64,000 nt of DNA, taken from Plantactinospora sp. KBS50 (GTDB lineage Bacteria; Actinomycetota; Actinomycetes; Mycobacteriales; Micromonosporaceae). The notes below the pieces were generated by a model, which was not told the DNA's origin, made no database searches, and saw only the letters and a program-made list of their open reading frames with translations. Below, in pieces: positions 43,170 through 51,670 of the stretch. The stretch lies in NCBI RefSeq assembly GCF_002285795.1, contig NZ_CP022961.1, positions 2,294,001-2,358,000 of the forward strand. The letters run 5' to 3'. Position numbers and translations under genes: made by a program. Every line of letters begins with the position of its first letter. Position 1 is the stretch's first letter.

Positions 43170-44449
43170 ACCCGGCGCACGGGCCGGCCCGGATCGCGCT
43201 GCTGAGTCACGGGCTGGACCGCGGCGGCGGCGTACCGGGGGTGGCCCGCTGGCTGCTCGACGGGCTCCGCGGCGCCGGCCACCCCGTCGACCTGTACGAC
43301 CTGGCGGTCTCCCGCGCCGACGAGACCAGCCGCCGGCTGCTGGCCCCGGGATCCTGGTCCCGGCGCAGCCTGCGGGACAGCCGCTCGGCGCCGCTGCCGC
43401 ACGAGCACTGGGGCGGCAACGCCGTCGAGCTGGAGATCATGCGGTACCGGCCGCGCCGCGAGCTGACCCGGGCGCTGCGCGGGTACGACCTGATCCAGGT
43501 GGTCGCCGGCGCACCGGCCTGGGCCGCCCCGGCGCTGCCGGCGGGCCGGCCGGTGGTCCTCCAGGTGGCCAGCACGGTGCGCTGGGAGCGGGCCACCCCG
43601 ACGGCGGCCGCGCCCGGCCCCGCCCGGGCGCTGCGCCAGGGGATGACCGCGCTGACCAGCCGGCTGGAGCGGCGGGTGCTGCGCCGGGTGGCCGCGGTGC
43701 TGGCCGAGAACCGGCCGATGTTCGAGCACGTCCGCCGGCACGGGCAACCCCGGGTCCGGCTCGCGCCGCCCGGCATCGACGTGGACGTCTTCACGCCGCA
43801 CCCCGCGGGCTGGCGCGCCCGCGGGCCGCTGCTGTCGGTCTGCCGGCTGAACGACCCGCGCAAGGGCCTGGAGCGGATGATCCGCGGGTACGCCCAGCTA
43901 CGCCGGCTGGTGGGCGCCGACCGCTGCCCCCCGCTGGTACTCGCCGGCCGGGACCGGCCGGCGCAGACGGTGCTGCGGCTGATCGACCGGTTCGGTCTCA
44001 CCGAAACGGTGTTGATCCGCAGCGACGTGCCACCGGCCGCCCTCCCGGCGCTCTACCGCGACGCGTCGGTGTTCCTGCAGACCTCGTACGAGGAGGGCCT
44101 CGGGCTGGCGGTGCTGGAGGCGATGGCCAGCGGCCTGCCGGTGGTCTCGACCGACTCGGCGGGCAGCCGGCAACTGGTCCGCACCGGTTCGACCGGGTGG
44201 CTGGTGCCGCAGCACCCCGAGGCCGACGTACCCGGGCTGGTCGCGGACCGGGCGGCGCAGCTGCTGACCGGGCGGGGCGGCGAGTTCGGCGCCCAGGGCC
44301 GCGCGTTCTGCGTCGAGCACTACTCCACGAAACGGACGCTGGACCGGTTCCTGGAGACGTACGACGAGGTGTTGACCGCCGGAGCGGGCGGACCGACCGG
44401 GTCGGCCCGGTGGCACCGGCCCCGGGCCAACGGAGGGGAAGCAACATGA
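43166..44449 (+). CDS. GT4-family glycosyltransferase
   Basis: The 427-residue GT-B enzyme has an N-terminal acceptor half starting LLSHGLDRGGGVPGVARW and a C-terminal donor half with LSVCRLNDPRKGLERMIRG, VLAGRDRPAQT and the E-x7-E motif EEGLGLAVLEAMASG, all marks of family 4. The ATG at 43166 overlaps the sulfotransferase stop, and its own stop overlaps the FkbM ATG, so the four genes 42162-46610 form one coupled operon. It should add one sugar of the polysaccharide repeat unit on the cytoplasmic face. Confidence 0.9.
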   Translation: MNPAHGPARIALLSHGLDRGGGVPGVARWLLDGLRGAGHPVDLYDLAVSRADETSRRLLAPGSWSRRSLRDSRSAPLPHEHWGGNAVELEIMRYRPRRELTRALRGYDLIQVVAGAPAWAAPALPAGRPVVLQVASTVRWERATPTAAAPGPARALRQGMTALTSRLERRVLRRVAAVLAENRPMFEHVRRHGQPRVRLAPPGIDVDVFTPHPAGWRARGPLLSVCRLNDPRKGLERMIRGYAQLRRLVGADRCPPLVLAGRDRPAQTVLRLIDRFGLTETVLIRSDVPPAALPALYRDASVFLQTSYEEGLGLAVLEAMASGLPVVSTDSAGSRQLVRTGSTGWLVPQHPEADVPGLVADRAAQLLTGRGGEFGAQGRAFCVEHYSTKRTLDRFLETYDEVLTAGAGGPTGSARWHRPRANGGEAT

Positions 44450-45300
44450 CGTCTGCCCCGCATCGAGCGGCGGCGCTGGCCGTGGACACCCTGTGCGGGA
44501 TGGTGGGGAGACGGCAGACCGTGCGGGTGGCCCGGTTCGCGCTCAACCGTGCCCGGCTCGACCTGCCGAACTCCCCGGACTGCAACGGCGAGCACGCGCT
44601 GCAACGCTGGGTGCTCGCGGCCACGCCCCCGGACCGGCCGTGCACGGTCTTCGACGTCGGGGCCAACGTCGGCGCGTGGTCGCTCGCGCTGCTGCGCACC
44701 TCGGGCGAGCTGGGCCGCCCGGAGCCACCGCGGATCCACGCCTTCGAACCGACCTCGGCCACCTTCGAGACGCTGCGCGGCCGGCTGCCCGCCGGGGTAC
44801 GGGCCAACCGGCTCGCCCTCTCCGACGACGCCGGGGAGCGCCGGATGTTCATCGTGGCCCCCGGCTCCGGGCGCAACTCGTTGCAGCCGGTCGACGACGC
44901 CCCGGTCACCGCCACCGAGGGGGTCGCCACGGACACCGTGGACGGCTACGTCCGGGCCAACGGGATCGAGCGGATCGACCTGCTCAAGATCGACACCGAG
45001 GGGCACGACTTCACCGTGCTGCTCGGCGCCCGGGGCTGCCTGGCCGAACGCCGGATCGCGCTGGCCCAGTTCGAGTACAACCACCGCTGGGTGTACGCGC
45101 GGCGCTTCCTCAAGGACGTCTTCGACCTCGTCCGGCCGTACGGGTACCGGATCGGCAAGCTGACCCCCCGCGGGGTGGAGAGCTATCCGGGCTGGGACGC
45201 CGACCTGGAGACGTTCGTCGAGAGCAACTACGTGCTGGGTACGGAGGCGGCGCTGGCCGTGCTGCCCCAGGTCTCCTGGTGGAAGTCCGGGCGGAGGTGA
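44446..45300 (+). CDS. FkbM-family methyltransferase
   Basis: The 284-residue SAM-dependent enzyme carries the FkbM fold: motif I TVFDVGANVGAWSLALL, then HAFEPTSATFETL (motif II), and the family hallmark IDLLKIDTEGHDFTVLLGA. FkbM proteins O-methylate hydroxyls of sugars or polyketides; in this context methylation of a sugar is likely. The ATG at 44446 overlaps the preceding stop and follows GGAGGGG. A second, frameshifted FkbM gene lies 1.4 kb downstream on the other strand and is not a close copy. Confidence 0.9.
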   Translation: MTSAPHRAAALAVDTLCGMVGRRQTVRVARFALNRARLDLPNSPDCNGEHALQRWVLAATPPDRPCTVFDVGANVGAWSLALLRTSGELGRPEPPRIHAFEPTSATFETLRGRLPAGVRANRLALSDDAGERRMFIVAPGSGRNSLQPVDDAPVTATEGVATDTVDGYVRANGIERIDLLKIDTEGHDFTVLLGARGCLAERRIALAQFEYNHRWVYARRFLKDVFDLVRPYGYRIGKLTPRGVESYPGWDADLETFVESNYVLGTEAALAVLPQVSWWKSGRR

Positions 45301-46610
45301 CCGCCGGGGGGATCCGGGAGTCCGTCCGCCGGGTCCGGCCACCCCGGCTGCGCGGGTCCGCGATCCGGGCCGGCATTCTGCGTACCGCCGGGGTCAACAT
45401 GGCCTCGGTCGCCGCCGCCGGCTTCGGCGGGGTGCTGGCGGCCCGGGCGCTCGGCCCGGCGCCGCGTGGCGAGTACGCGGCCATCATGGCCTGGTTCGGC
45501 GCGCTGCTCATGATCGGCCAACTCGGCCAGACCGCGGCGACCGCGTACCACGTGGCCCGGGAGCCGGAGCAGGCCCGCGACTACGTGGCCACCTCCCGCA
45601 CCATCATGGTGCTGACCGGTCTGCTCACCATCGCCGTCGGTCTCGCCGCGGCGCCGACGCTGGGCCGGCACCACGCCGAGGCGGTGTGGGGGTACCGCGC
45701 GGTCTTCGTCACCTGCCTGCCCACCTTCATCGGGGCCAGCTACACGTTCGCGCTGCTGGCCGCGCACCTGGCGCTGTGGAACCTGGTCCGGATCACCCAG
45801 CCGCTGGCCTACCTCGGGCTGCTCGGCCTGCTCTACCTGAGCGACCGGCTGACGCTGACCACCCTGGTCTGGACGCTCTGCCTGACCACCGTGGCGCAGA
45901 CCGGGCTGGCGTACCTGCTCTGCCGCCGGCGGGGTCTGGCCGGCGGGCGGAGCCGTCCCCGGCTGGCCCGCCCGCTGATCCGGTACGGCCTGAGCCAGGT
46001 CACCGCCGCCGTGCCGACGACCATCACCGGCCGGCTCGACCAACTCGTCCTCTCGCTTGTGGTCGCGCCGGCGGCGCTGGGCCACTACGCGGTGGCCACC
46101 TCGCTGACGAACCTGGCGCTTCCGCTGGTCGCGGCCATCGGCAGCGTGGTGTATCCGCGGATCGCGGCCCGGACCATGTCGGCCGAGAGCACCACCGCGC
46201 TGCAACGCCGGGCGGTGACCGCCAGCGTCGTGCTCTCGGCCGGCCTGCTGCTCGCGCTCGCCGTCTCGGCGTCCTGGGTGATCCCCGTCGTCTTCGGCCC
46301 CGAGTTCCGTGGCGCGGTGCCGCTGGTCTGGCTGCTCGCTCCGGGCACCGCCTTCCTGGCCTGCGGGATGGTCTGCGCCGACCTGCTGCGCGGCCACGGC
46401 CGGCCGCTCGCGGTGGCCCGGGCGCAGGCCATCTCCGCGGTGGCGATGGCGGCCCTGCTCGCCGGTCTGCTGCCCACGATGGGGCTGTTCGGCGCGGCGT
46501 TGGCCTCCACCGTGGCGGCCGGGGTGGCGCTGGCCTGCATGCTGCGGGCGCTGCCCGGCCGCGCGGCGCCCGCCGTGCCGCCCACGCCGGCCATCCAGCA
46601 CCAGGGCTGA
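45297..46610 (+). CDS. Wzx-type polysaccharide flippase
   Basis: The 437-residue protein has about 12-14 membrane helices and belongs to the MATE/MVF/Wzx polysaccharide-exporter group, with LRTAGVNMASVAAAGFGGVLAARALGP (given as ARALGPAPRGEYA) at the start of TM1-2 typical of Wzx. It would flip lipid-linked repeat units across the membrane. The GTG at 45297 overlaps the FkbM stop. It ends the first coupled operon and is convergent with the frameshifted FkbM gene. Confidence 0.85.
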   Translation: MTAGGIRESVRRVRPPRLRGSAIRAGILRTAGVNMASVAAAGFGGVLAARALGPAPRGEYAAIMAWFGALLMIGQLGQTAATAYHVAREPEQARDYVATSRTIMVLTGLLTIAVGLAAAPTLGRHHAEAVWGYRAVFVTCLPTFIGASYTFALLAAHLALWNLVRITQPLAYLGLLGLLYLSDRLTLTTLVWTLCLTTVAQTGLAYLLCRRRGLAGGRSRPRLARPLIRYGLSQVTAAVPTTITGRLDQLVLSLVVAPAALGHYAVATSLTNLALPLVAAIGSVVYPRIAARTMSAESTTALQRRAVTASVVLSAGLLLALAVSASWVIPVVFGPEFRGAVPLVWLLAPGTAFLACGMVCADLLRGHGRPLAVARAQAISAVAMAALLAGLLPTMGLFGAALASTVAAGVALACMLRALPGRAAPAVPPTPAIQHQG

Positions 46611-46630
46611 GCCGTACGCCGTTCGCACCG

Positions 46631-46674
46631 TCGCGCGAGGGCGGGTCGCGCGAGGGCGGGTCGCGCGAGGGCGG
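46631..46674. repeat. 15-bp tandem repeat between convergent genes
   Basis: TCGCGCGAGGGCGGG is repeated at 46631 and 46646, with a third nearly complete copy at 46661-46674. It lies in the 98 bp between the stops of the flippase and the FkbM gene; no hairpin terminator is obvious there. Confidence 0.85.
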
Positions 46675-46708
46675 TCGCCGGGGCCGGTGGTTGCCGGGCG
46701 GTCGCCGG

Positions 46709-47538
46709 TCAGCCGTCGGCCAGCACCGCGAACAGGTCCGGGCCGTACCCCGCGCGTCCGCCGGGTGCAGCAGCCCGGTGTCGTCCGGCCGCATCATCCG
46801 GTAGCCGTACCCGGCCAGCAGGTCCGCGACCGGGCCGCGGTCCTCGCCGAGCACCCGCTCGCTGACGCCGTTCCACTCCAGTTGCAGGGCGGCGATCCGG
46901 CCCTGCGCCAGGGCCCGGGTCGCCCCTTCGAGCACCTGCCGCTCCGCGCCCTCGACGTCGATCTTCACCCCCGCCACCCGGCGGTCGCCGATCACCTCGT
47001 CGAGGGTGCGCACCTCGACGCTCCGGCCGGCCGCACCGTCGTCGCCCGCCGGCAGCAGGTGGTTCATCGTGTCCCGGCCCCGGGTGAGCCGCAGTCGGCC
47101 CGGCTCGGCGGCCAGCGCGCATTCGAGCACCTCGACCGCCGCGCCGTTGAGCGCGACGTTGCGGCGCAGCCGCCCGGCGGTGTCCGGGTCGGGCTCGACG
47201 GCGACCACCGTGGCGCCGCACTCGGCGGCCCACAGCGCGTACGCCCCGACGTTGCTGCCCACGTCGACGAAGAGGTCGCCGGGGCGCAGCCGCCGGCGCC
47301 AGGCCAGCATCTCGGGCCAGTCCGGCGGGTTGGCGTACACCACCGCCGAGGCGCCGCACTGGTGCAATTCCGCCCACATCCGGGACCGGGCGCCGATGGT
47401 GGCCAGGGTGGGCCGGCCCAGCCGCCCGCGTACCTGGAAGGAGACGGCCCGCAGCACCCCGCGCAGCCGGTGGCCCCGGTTGGCCGGGTGGGTCCAGACG
47501 TGCGCCAGCACGCCTCGGGCGTTGGTCAGCGTGTCCAT
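46709..47538 (-). CDS. FkbM-family methyltransferase with a C-terminal frameshift
   Basis: The ATG at 47536-47538, preceded by GAAGGTG, opens a second FkbM methyltransferase: DLFVDVGSNVGAYALWAAE (motif I), VVAVEPDPDT and VAGVKIDVEGAERQVLEGA. In the opened frame the natural ending is lost: after HPADARG the frame reads on, without a stop, antisense through the flippase to 46024. In the next frame the expected ending GYGPDLFAVLADG-stop finishes at 46709. Adding one G to the run at 46748-46751 restores a 276-residue protein. It is either a sequencing error or a recent inactivating slip. It is divergent from the polymerase gene and interrupts the plus-strand operons. Confidence 0.82.
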
Positions 47539-47620
47539 CGGGTCGGCACCTTCGTTCGGCTCCGGCGCGGTTCTCCATCTGATCAACGACCGGCGGCCCG
47601 CTCGGACTCGGCGGGCCGGC

Positions 47621-47659
47621 CGGCACCGGACCGGCACCGGACCGGCACCGGACCGGCAC
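47621..47659. repeat. 11-bp tandem repeat in the FkbM-polymerase promoter interval
   Basis: CGGCACCGGAC is repeated at 47621, 47632 and 47643, with a partial fourth copy to 47659. The 216-bp divergent interval (47539-47754) must hold both promoters; I see no clear -10 or -35 element. Confidence 0.8.
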
Positions 47660-47754
47660 AACCTCGCCCCGACCCGGCTCGTTCTACCACCGGCGGGCAC
47701 CCCGCCGCCGGTCCGCCGGGCCGTCCCGTTCCGCCGACGGCATTGTGAGGACAC

Positions 47755-49512
47755 GTGACCGCGATCAGGCCAGCGCAACCCGCGGGCGAGCCACCGCGGA
47801 CCGCGCAACCGCGGACCGCGCAACCGCCGTCCGCCCCGGCCGCCACCACCCCGCAGCCGCCCGGCGCCGGGCCCGCGGGCCGGTCCGGCGGCAACACCTC
47901 GCTGGCGCTGCTGATCGGGGCCCTGGCCCTGCTGCCCTGGCTGTTCACCGCCGTGGCCCAGCCGTCGTTCGCCGTCCAGCTCAGCCTCGGGGTCGGATCC
48001 GTGCTGCTGGTCGTGACGGCCGCCCTGCTGGTGGTCGCCGAGGTGCACGGGGACTTCGGCATCGTCCGCTGGCGGATCGGCTCCTGGTACCTGCTGTGGT
48101 CCGCGCTCATCTTCGGCCCGCTGTCCCTGCAGTGGCTGCAGGACGACCCGAGCGAGGGCCTCTCCTGGATCTCCCGGATCGACCGGTCCAGCGTGATCGG
48201 CGCGCTCGGCGTGGTCTGCGCGGCCTACGGGTGCTGGGCGCTGGGCTACCGGTGCGGATTTCCCCGCGCGGTGGTCGGCGCGGTCACCGCGGCCAAGGTC
48301 GCGGTGCTCGGCGGTTCCCGCTCGGTGCTGCGCGGCCCGGCGATGCCGTGGCTGGTCTACGGTGTGGGGCTGCTCGGCTTCCTGCTGAACTACCTGCAGA
48401 CCGGCCGGTACGGCTACGTCGGCGCGGACCCCACCAGCATGGTGTCCAACCCGATGGCGACCACCCAACTGCTGTACGTCGTGTCCCAGATGACGCTGAT
48501 CGGGCTGGGCGGGGCCGCGTACCGCGCCTTCGACCCGAGGATCCGGGGCGGCCGGGCGACCCTGTGGACGCTGTTCGCCGTCGAGATCAGCATGGGCATG
48601 CTGCGCGGTTCCAAAGAGGCGTTCTTCATGGCGACCCTCGCCCTGCTCATCCCGTACGGCGCGGTGCGCGGCCGGCTGCCGTGGCGGCTGCTGGCCGCCT
48701 CGCTGGTCCTGCTGTTCGTGGTGGCGGTGCCGTTCAACGCCGCCTACCGGGAGGCGGTGCGGCAGCGCGGCGCGACCGGCGAACTGCGCTCGGCCTCCCT
48801 GACGGCCGCCTTCGCCGCCGCGCCGGAGATCCTCTCCTCGGCGCTCAACTCGACCGACGGGCGGGGCCGTTCGGACGACGTGTTCCTGTTCCGGATGCGG
48901 CGGATCGACAGCGTCGCGATCGTCTGGCAGTTGACCCCGTCCCGGGTGTCGTACCTGGATCCGGTGCGGTTCCTCCGGGCGCCGTTCGTCGGCATGATCC
49001 CGCGGGCGATCTGGCCCGACAAACCGGTGGAGACCCCGGGTTGGACGTTCGCGCAGGTCTATCTGGGCCAACCCGCCTCGGTGTTCTCCGCGTACGCCGT
49101 GACGCCGATCGGCGACCTGTACCGCAGCGGCGGCTGGCTGGTCCTGCTGCCGGGGATGCTGCTGATGGGGATGGGCTACCGGCTGTTCGACGGACTGTTC
49201 CGGACCGGATCGGACCCGCGGGCGTTCTGCTTCATCATCGTTTTCTTCCCGCTGGCCATCAAGTCCGAGTCCGACTACTACTCGATGCTCACCTCGCTGC
49301 CGGCCGGGCTGGTCGCCGGGGCGCTCGGCGCCTGGCTCATGTGCCGGCCGCTGCGCGATCGCCGGACACCCGCGAGGGCGCCGGATCCGGCCGGCTCTGC
49401 GCCGCTGATCAGGGATTCTGCCGGCGGCGCGCGTCACGCGGCACGGGGATCCGTCGTTGATGGGGAGGCGGTGACAGCGCGGCGTACGCCGGTAGGAACG
49501 GAGATGTCGTGA
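47755..49512 (+). CDS. Wzy-like O-antigen/exopolysaccharide polymerase
   Basis: The 585-residue protein has about twelve membrane helices between a Pro/Gln/Thr-rich N-terminal cytoplasmic stretch (1-45) and a disordered C-terminus. A large external loop (about 330-440, including FRMRRIDSVAIVWQ and PRAIWPDKP) lies late in the protein, the layout of Wzy-type polymerases and O-antigen ligases. It would join repeat units flipped by the Wzx protein. The GTG at 47755 follows GAGGACAC. Its stop overlaps the GTG of the next gene, beginning a second coupled operon (47755-52791). Confidence 0.8.
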   Translation: MTAIRPAQPAGEPPRTAQPRTAQPPSAPAATTPQPPGAGPAGRSGGNTSLALLIGALALLPWLFTAVAQPSFAVQLSLGVGSVLLVVTAALLVVAEVHGDFGIVRWRIGSWYLLWSALIFGPLSLQWLQDDPSEGLSWISRIDRSSVIGALGVVCAAYGCWALGYRCGFPRAVVGAVTAAKVAVLGGSRSVLRGPAMPWLVYGVGLLGFLLNYLQTGRYGYVGADPTSMVSNPMATTQLLYVVSQMTLIGLGGAAYRAFDPRIRGGRATLWTLFAVEISMGMLRGSKEAFFMATLALLIPYGAVRGRLPWRLLAASLVLLFVVAVPFNAAYREAVRQRGATGELRSASLTAAFAAAPEILSSALNSTDGRGRSDDVFLFRMRRIDSVAIVWQLTPSRVSYLDPVRFLRAPFVGMIPRAIWPDKPVETPGWTFAQVYLGQPASVFSAYAVTPIGDLYRSGGWLVLLPGMLLMGMGYRLFDGLFRTGSDPRAFCFIIVFFPLAIKSESDYYSMLTSLPAGLVAGALGAWLMCRPLRDRRTPARAPDPAGSAPLIRDSAGGARHAARGSVVDGEAVTARRTPVGTEMS

Positions 49513-50546
49513 CCATGCAGTTTTCCGGGCGCCGGGTCCTGATCACCGGTGGTACCGGCTCGTTCGGCCGGACGATGGCCCGCCGGCTGCTCGACGGGCA
49601 CGTCGCCGAGGTGCGGGTGCTCAGCCGGGACGAGGCCAAGCAGGACGGCATGCGCCGGTCCCTCGGCGACGACCGGGTGCGCTACCACGTCGGGGACGTC
49701 CGCGACTTCGACAGCGTGCTGCGGGCCAGCCGCGAGGTGGACCACGTCTTCCACGCCGCGGCCCTCAAACAGGTGCCCTCCTGCGAGTTCTTTCCGCTGG
49801 AGGCGGTCCGCACGAACATCCTGGGCAGCGCGAACGTGGTGGAGGCGGCGCAGCGCAACGGGGTGGGTTCGGTGGTGGTGCTCAGCACCGACAAGGCCGT
49901 GCACCCGGTCAACGCGATGGGCATGAGCAAGGCGCTGATGGAGAAGGTGGCCCAGGCGCACGCCCGGAACAACCCGCAGAGCCGGACCGTGGTGTCCTGC
50001 GTCCGGTACGGCAACGTCATGTACTCCCGGGGATCGGTGATCCCGCTCTTCGTCGAGCAGATCAAGGCCGGCCGGCCGCTGACCGTCACCGATCCCGGGA
50101 TGACCCGGTTCCTGATGTCGCTGTCGGAGTCGGTGGAGCTGGTCGAGCACGCCTTCCAGCACGCCCGGCCCGGCGACGTCTTCATCCGCAAGGCCGCCGC
50201 CTGCACGATGGGCGACCTGGCCGAGGCGGTGTGCCGGGTCTTCGACGCCCCCGCCAAGATCGACCTGATCGGCGTACGGCACGGCGAGAAGCGGGACGAG
50301 ACGCTGGCCAGCCGGGAGGAACTGGTCCAGGCGGACGACTTCGGCGAGTTCTTCCGGGTCCCGCTGGACGCCCGTGACCTCAACTACGCGCTCTACGTGA
50401 CCGAGGGCGACCCGCAGGTCGCCGTGCACCGGGACTTCACCTCCGCCACCGCGCCGCGGCTGGCCGTACCGGAGATCGTGGCGCTGTTGCGGACGCTGCC
50501 GGAGATCCGCGCGGAGCTGGCGCTGCGGGAACCGGTGCCGGCGTGA
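49509..50546 (+). CDS. capE: UDP-GlcNAc 4,6-dehydratase/5-epimerase (CapE-like)
   Basis: The 345-residue extended SDR enzyme has the NAD loop TGGTGSFG near the N-terminus, FHAAALKQVPSCE, STDKAVHP and an M-x3-K active-site pair (MGMSK) in place of the usual Y-x3-K, as in CapE/FlaA1-type dehydratases. The C-terminal GVRHGEKRDETL segment is typical. It should convert UDP-GlcNAc to the keto-6-deoxy intermediate in the first step of UDP-L-FucNAc synthesis. The two next genes are the CapF and CapG homologues, which fixes the pathway. The GTG at 49509 overlaps the polymerase stop; an ATG at 49515 is possible. Confidence 0.88.
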   Translation: MTMQFSGRRVLITGGTGSFGRTMARRLLDGHVAEVRVLSRDEAKQDGMRRSLGDDRVRYHVGDVRDFDSVLRASREVDHVFHAAALKQVPSCEFFPLEAVRTNILGSANVVEAAQRNGVGSVVVLSTDKAVHPVNAMGMSKALMEKVAQAHARNNPQSRTVVSCVRYGNVMYSRGSVIPLFVEQIKAGRPLTVTDPGMTRFLMSLSESVELVEHAFQHARPGDVFIRKAAACTMGDLAEAVCRVFDAPAKIDLIGVRHGEKRDETLASREELVQADDFGEFFRVPLDARDLNYALYVTEGDPQVAVHRDFTSATAPRLAVPEIVALLRTLPEIRAELALREPVPA

Positions 50547-51670
50547 CCCGGCTGGCGATCACCGGTGCCGGCGGGTTCCTCGGCTGGCACGTGCGGGTCC
50601 TCGCCCGCGCGCTCGGCTGGCCCGAGCCGGCCGTGGTCACCCGGGCCGACCTGGCCGACCCGGACCGCTTCGCCGCCGTGGTGGACGGCGCCGACCGGCT
50701 GCTGCACCTGGCCGGGGTCAACCGCGGCGAACCGGCCGAGGTGGCGGCCGGCAACGTGCAGCTCGCGGCCGCGGTGTGCCGCGGCCTGGACCGCTGCGCC
50801 CGCCCGCCGCGCCGGCTGGTGTTCGCCAACTCGGTCCAGTCCGGCAACGGCACCCCGTACGGCGACTCGAAGGCCGCCGCCGCGGCGGCCCTGGGCAACG
50901 GGCGCGACCTGGACGACGTGCGGCTGCCCAACCTGTACGGCGAGCACGGGCGGCCGTTCTACAACTCGGTGGTGGCCACCTTCTGCCGGCTGCTGGCCGA
51001 GGGCGGCCGGCCCGAGGTGCACGTCGACCGCGAGCTGGACCTGGTACACGTGACGGACGCCGCGGCCCGGCTCGTCGGCGCGCCGGCCGGCGGCTGCTGG
51101 GACGCCGCCATGCCGGCGCTGCGGACCGGGGTACGCGAGCTGGTGCACCGGCTCACCCGGATGGCCGGGGACTACCGCGGCGGCGACGTCCCGGCGCTGG
51201 CCGACCGGCACGCGGTCCGGCTGTTCAACACCTACCGGTCGCACTGCTTCCCGGCGAACTACCCGGATCCGCTGGTCCGCCGGGCCGACGACCGGGGCGA
51301 GCTGGTCGAGACGGTACGCAGCCACGGCAGCCCCGGACAGACCTTCTGCTCCACCAGCCGGCCCGGTGTGGTCCGGGGCGAGCACTTCCACCTGGCCAAG
51401 GTGGAGCGGTTCGTGGTGCTGCGCGGCACCGCGGAGATCGCGCTGCGCCGGGTGGCCGGGGAACCGGACGTGATCCGGTTTTCGGTGTCCGGGGACGAGC
51501 CGGTGCTGGTGGACATGCCGACCATGTGGGCGCACCGGCTGGTCAACACCGGCTCCGAGGAACTGCTCACGATGTTCTGGACGAACGAGCTGTTCGACCC
51601 GGCGGCGCCGGACACCTATCCCGAGCCGGTCGGGGCGGACCTGCCGGAGCGTGCGGCGGTGCCGGCGTGA
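50543..51670 (+). CDS. capF: CapF-like reductase/epimerase with C-terminal cupin
   Basis: The 375-residue bifunctional protein joins an SDR domain (1-~245, TGAGGFLGWHV and LPNLYGEHGRPFYNSVV) to a cupin domain (about 260-375, FSVSGDEPVLVDMPTMWAH and GEHFHLAKVERF). In Staphylococcus CapF the cupin epimerises C3 and the SDR domain reduces C4 of the UDP-sugar; the same fusion is present here. A metal-binding H-x-H (EHFHL) is seen in the cupin. The GTG at 50543 overlaps the CapE stop and the stop overlaps the CapG start. Confidence 0.9.
   Translation: MTRLAITGAGGFLGWHVRVLARALGWPEPAVVTRADLADPDRFAAVVDGADRLLHLAGVNRGEPAEVAAGNVQLAAAVCRGLDRCARPPRRLVFANSVQSGNGTPYGDSKAAAAAALGNGRDLDDVRLPNLYGEHGRPFYNSVVATFCRLLAEGGRPEVHVDRELDLVHVTDAAARLVGAPAGGCWDAAMPALRTGVRELVHRLTRMAGDYRGGDVPALADRHAVRLFNTYRSHCFPANYPDPLVRRADDRGELVETVRSHGSPGQTFCSTSRPGVVRGEHFHLAKVERFVVLRGTAEIALRRVAGEPDVIRFSVSGDEPVLVDMPTMWAHRLVNTGSEELLTMFWTNELFDPAAPDTYPEPVGADLPERAAVPA

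Noticed and set aside
46024-46708. Extension of the minus-strand FkbM frame through the flippase gene
   Set aside because: The residues are Arg/Pro/Gly-rich shadow sequence, and the natural FkbM ending lies in the next frame, so I treat it as the result of a frameshift.
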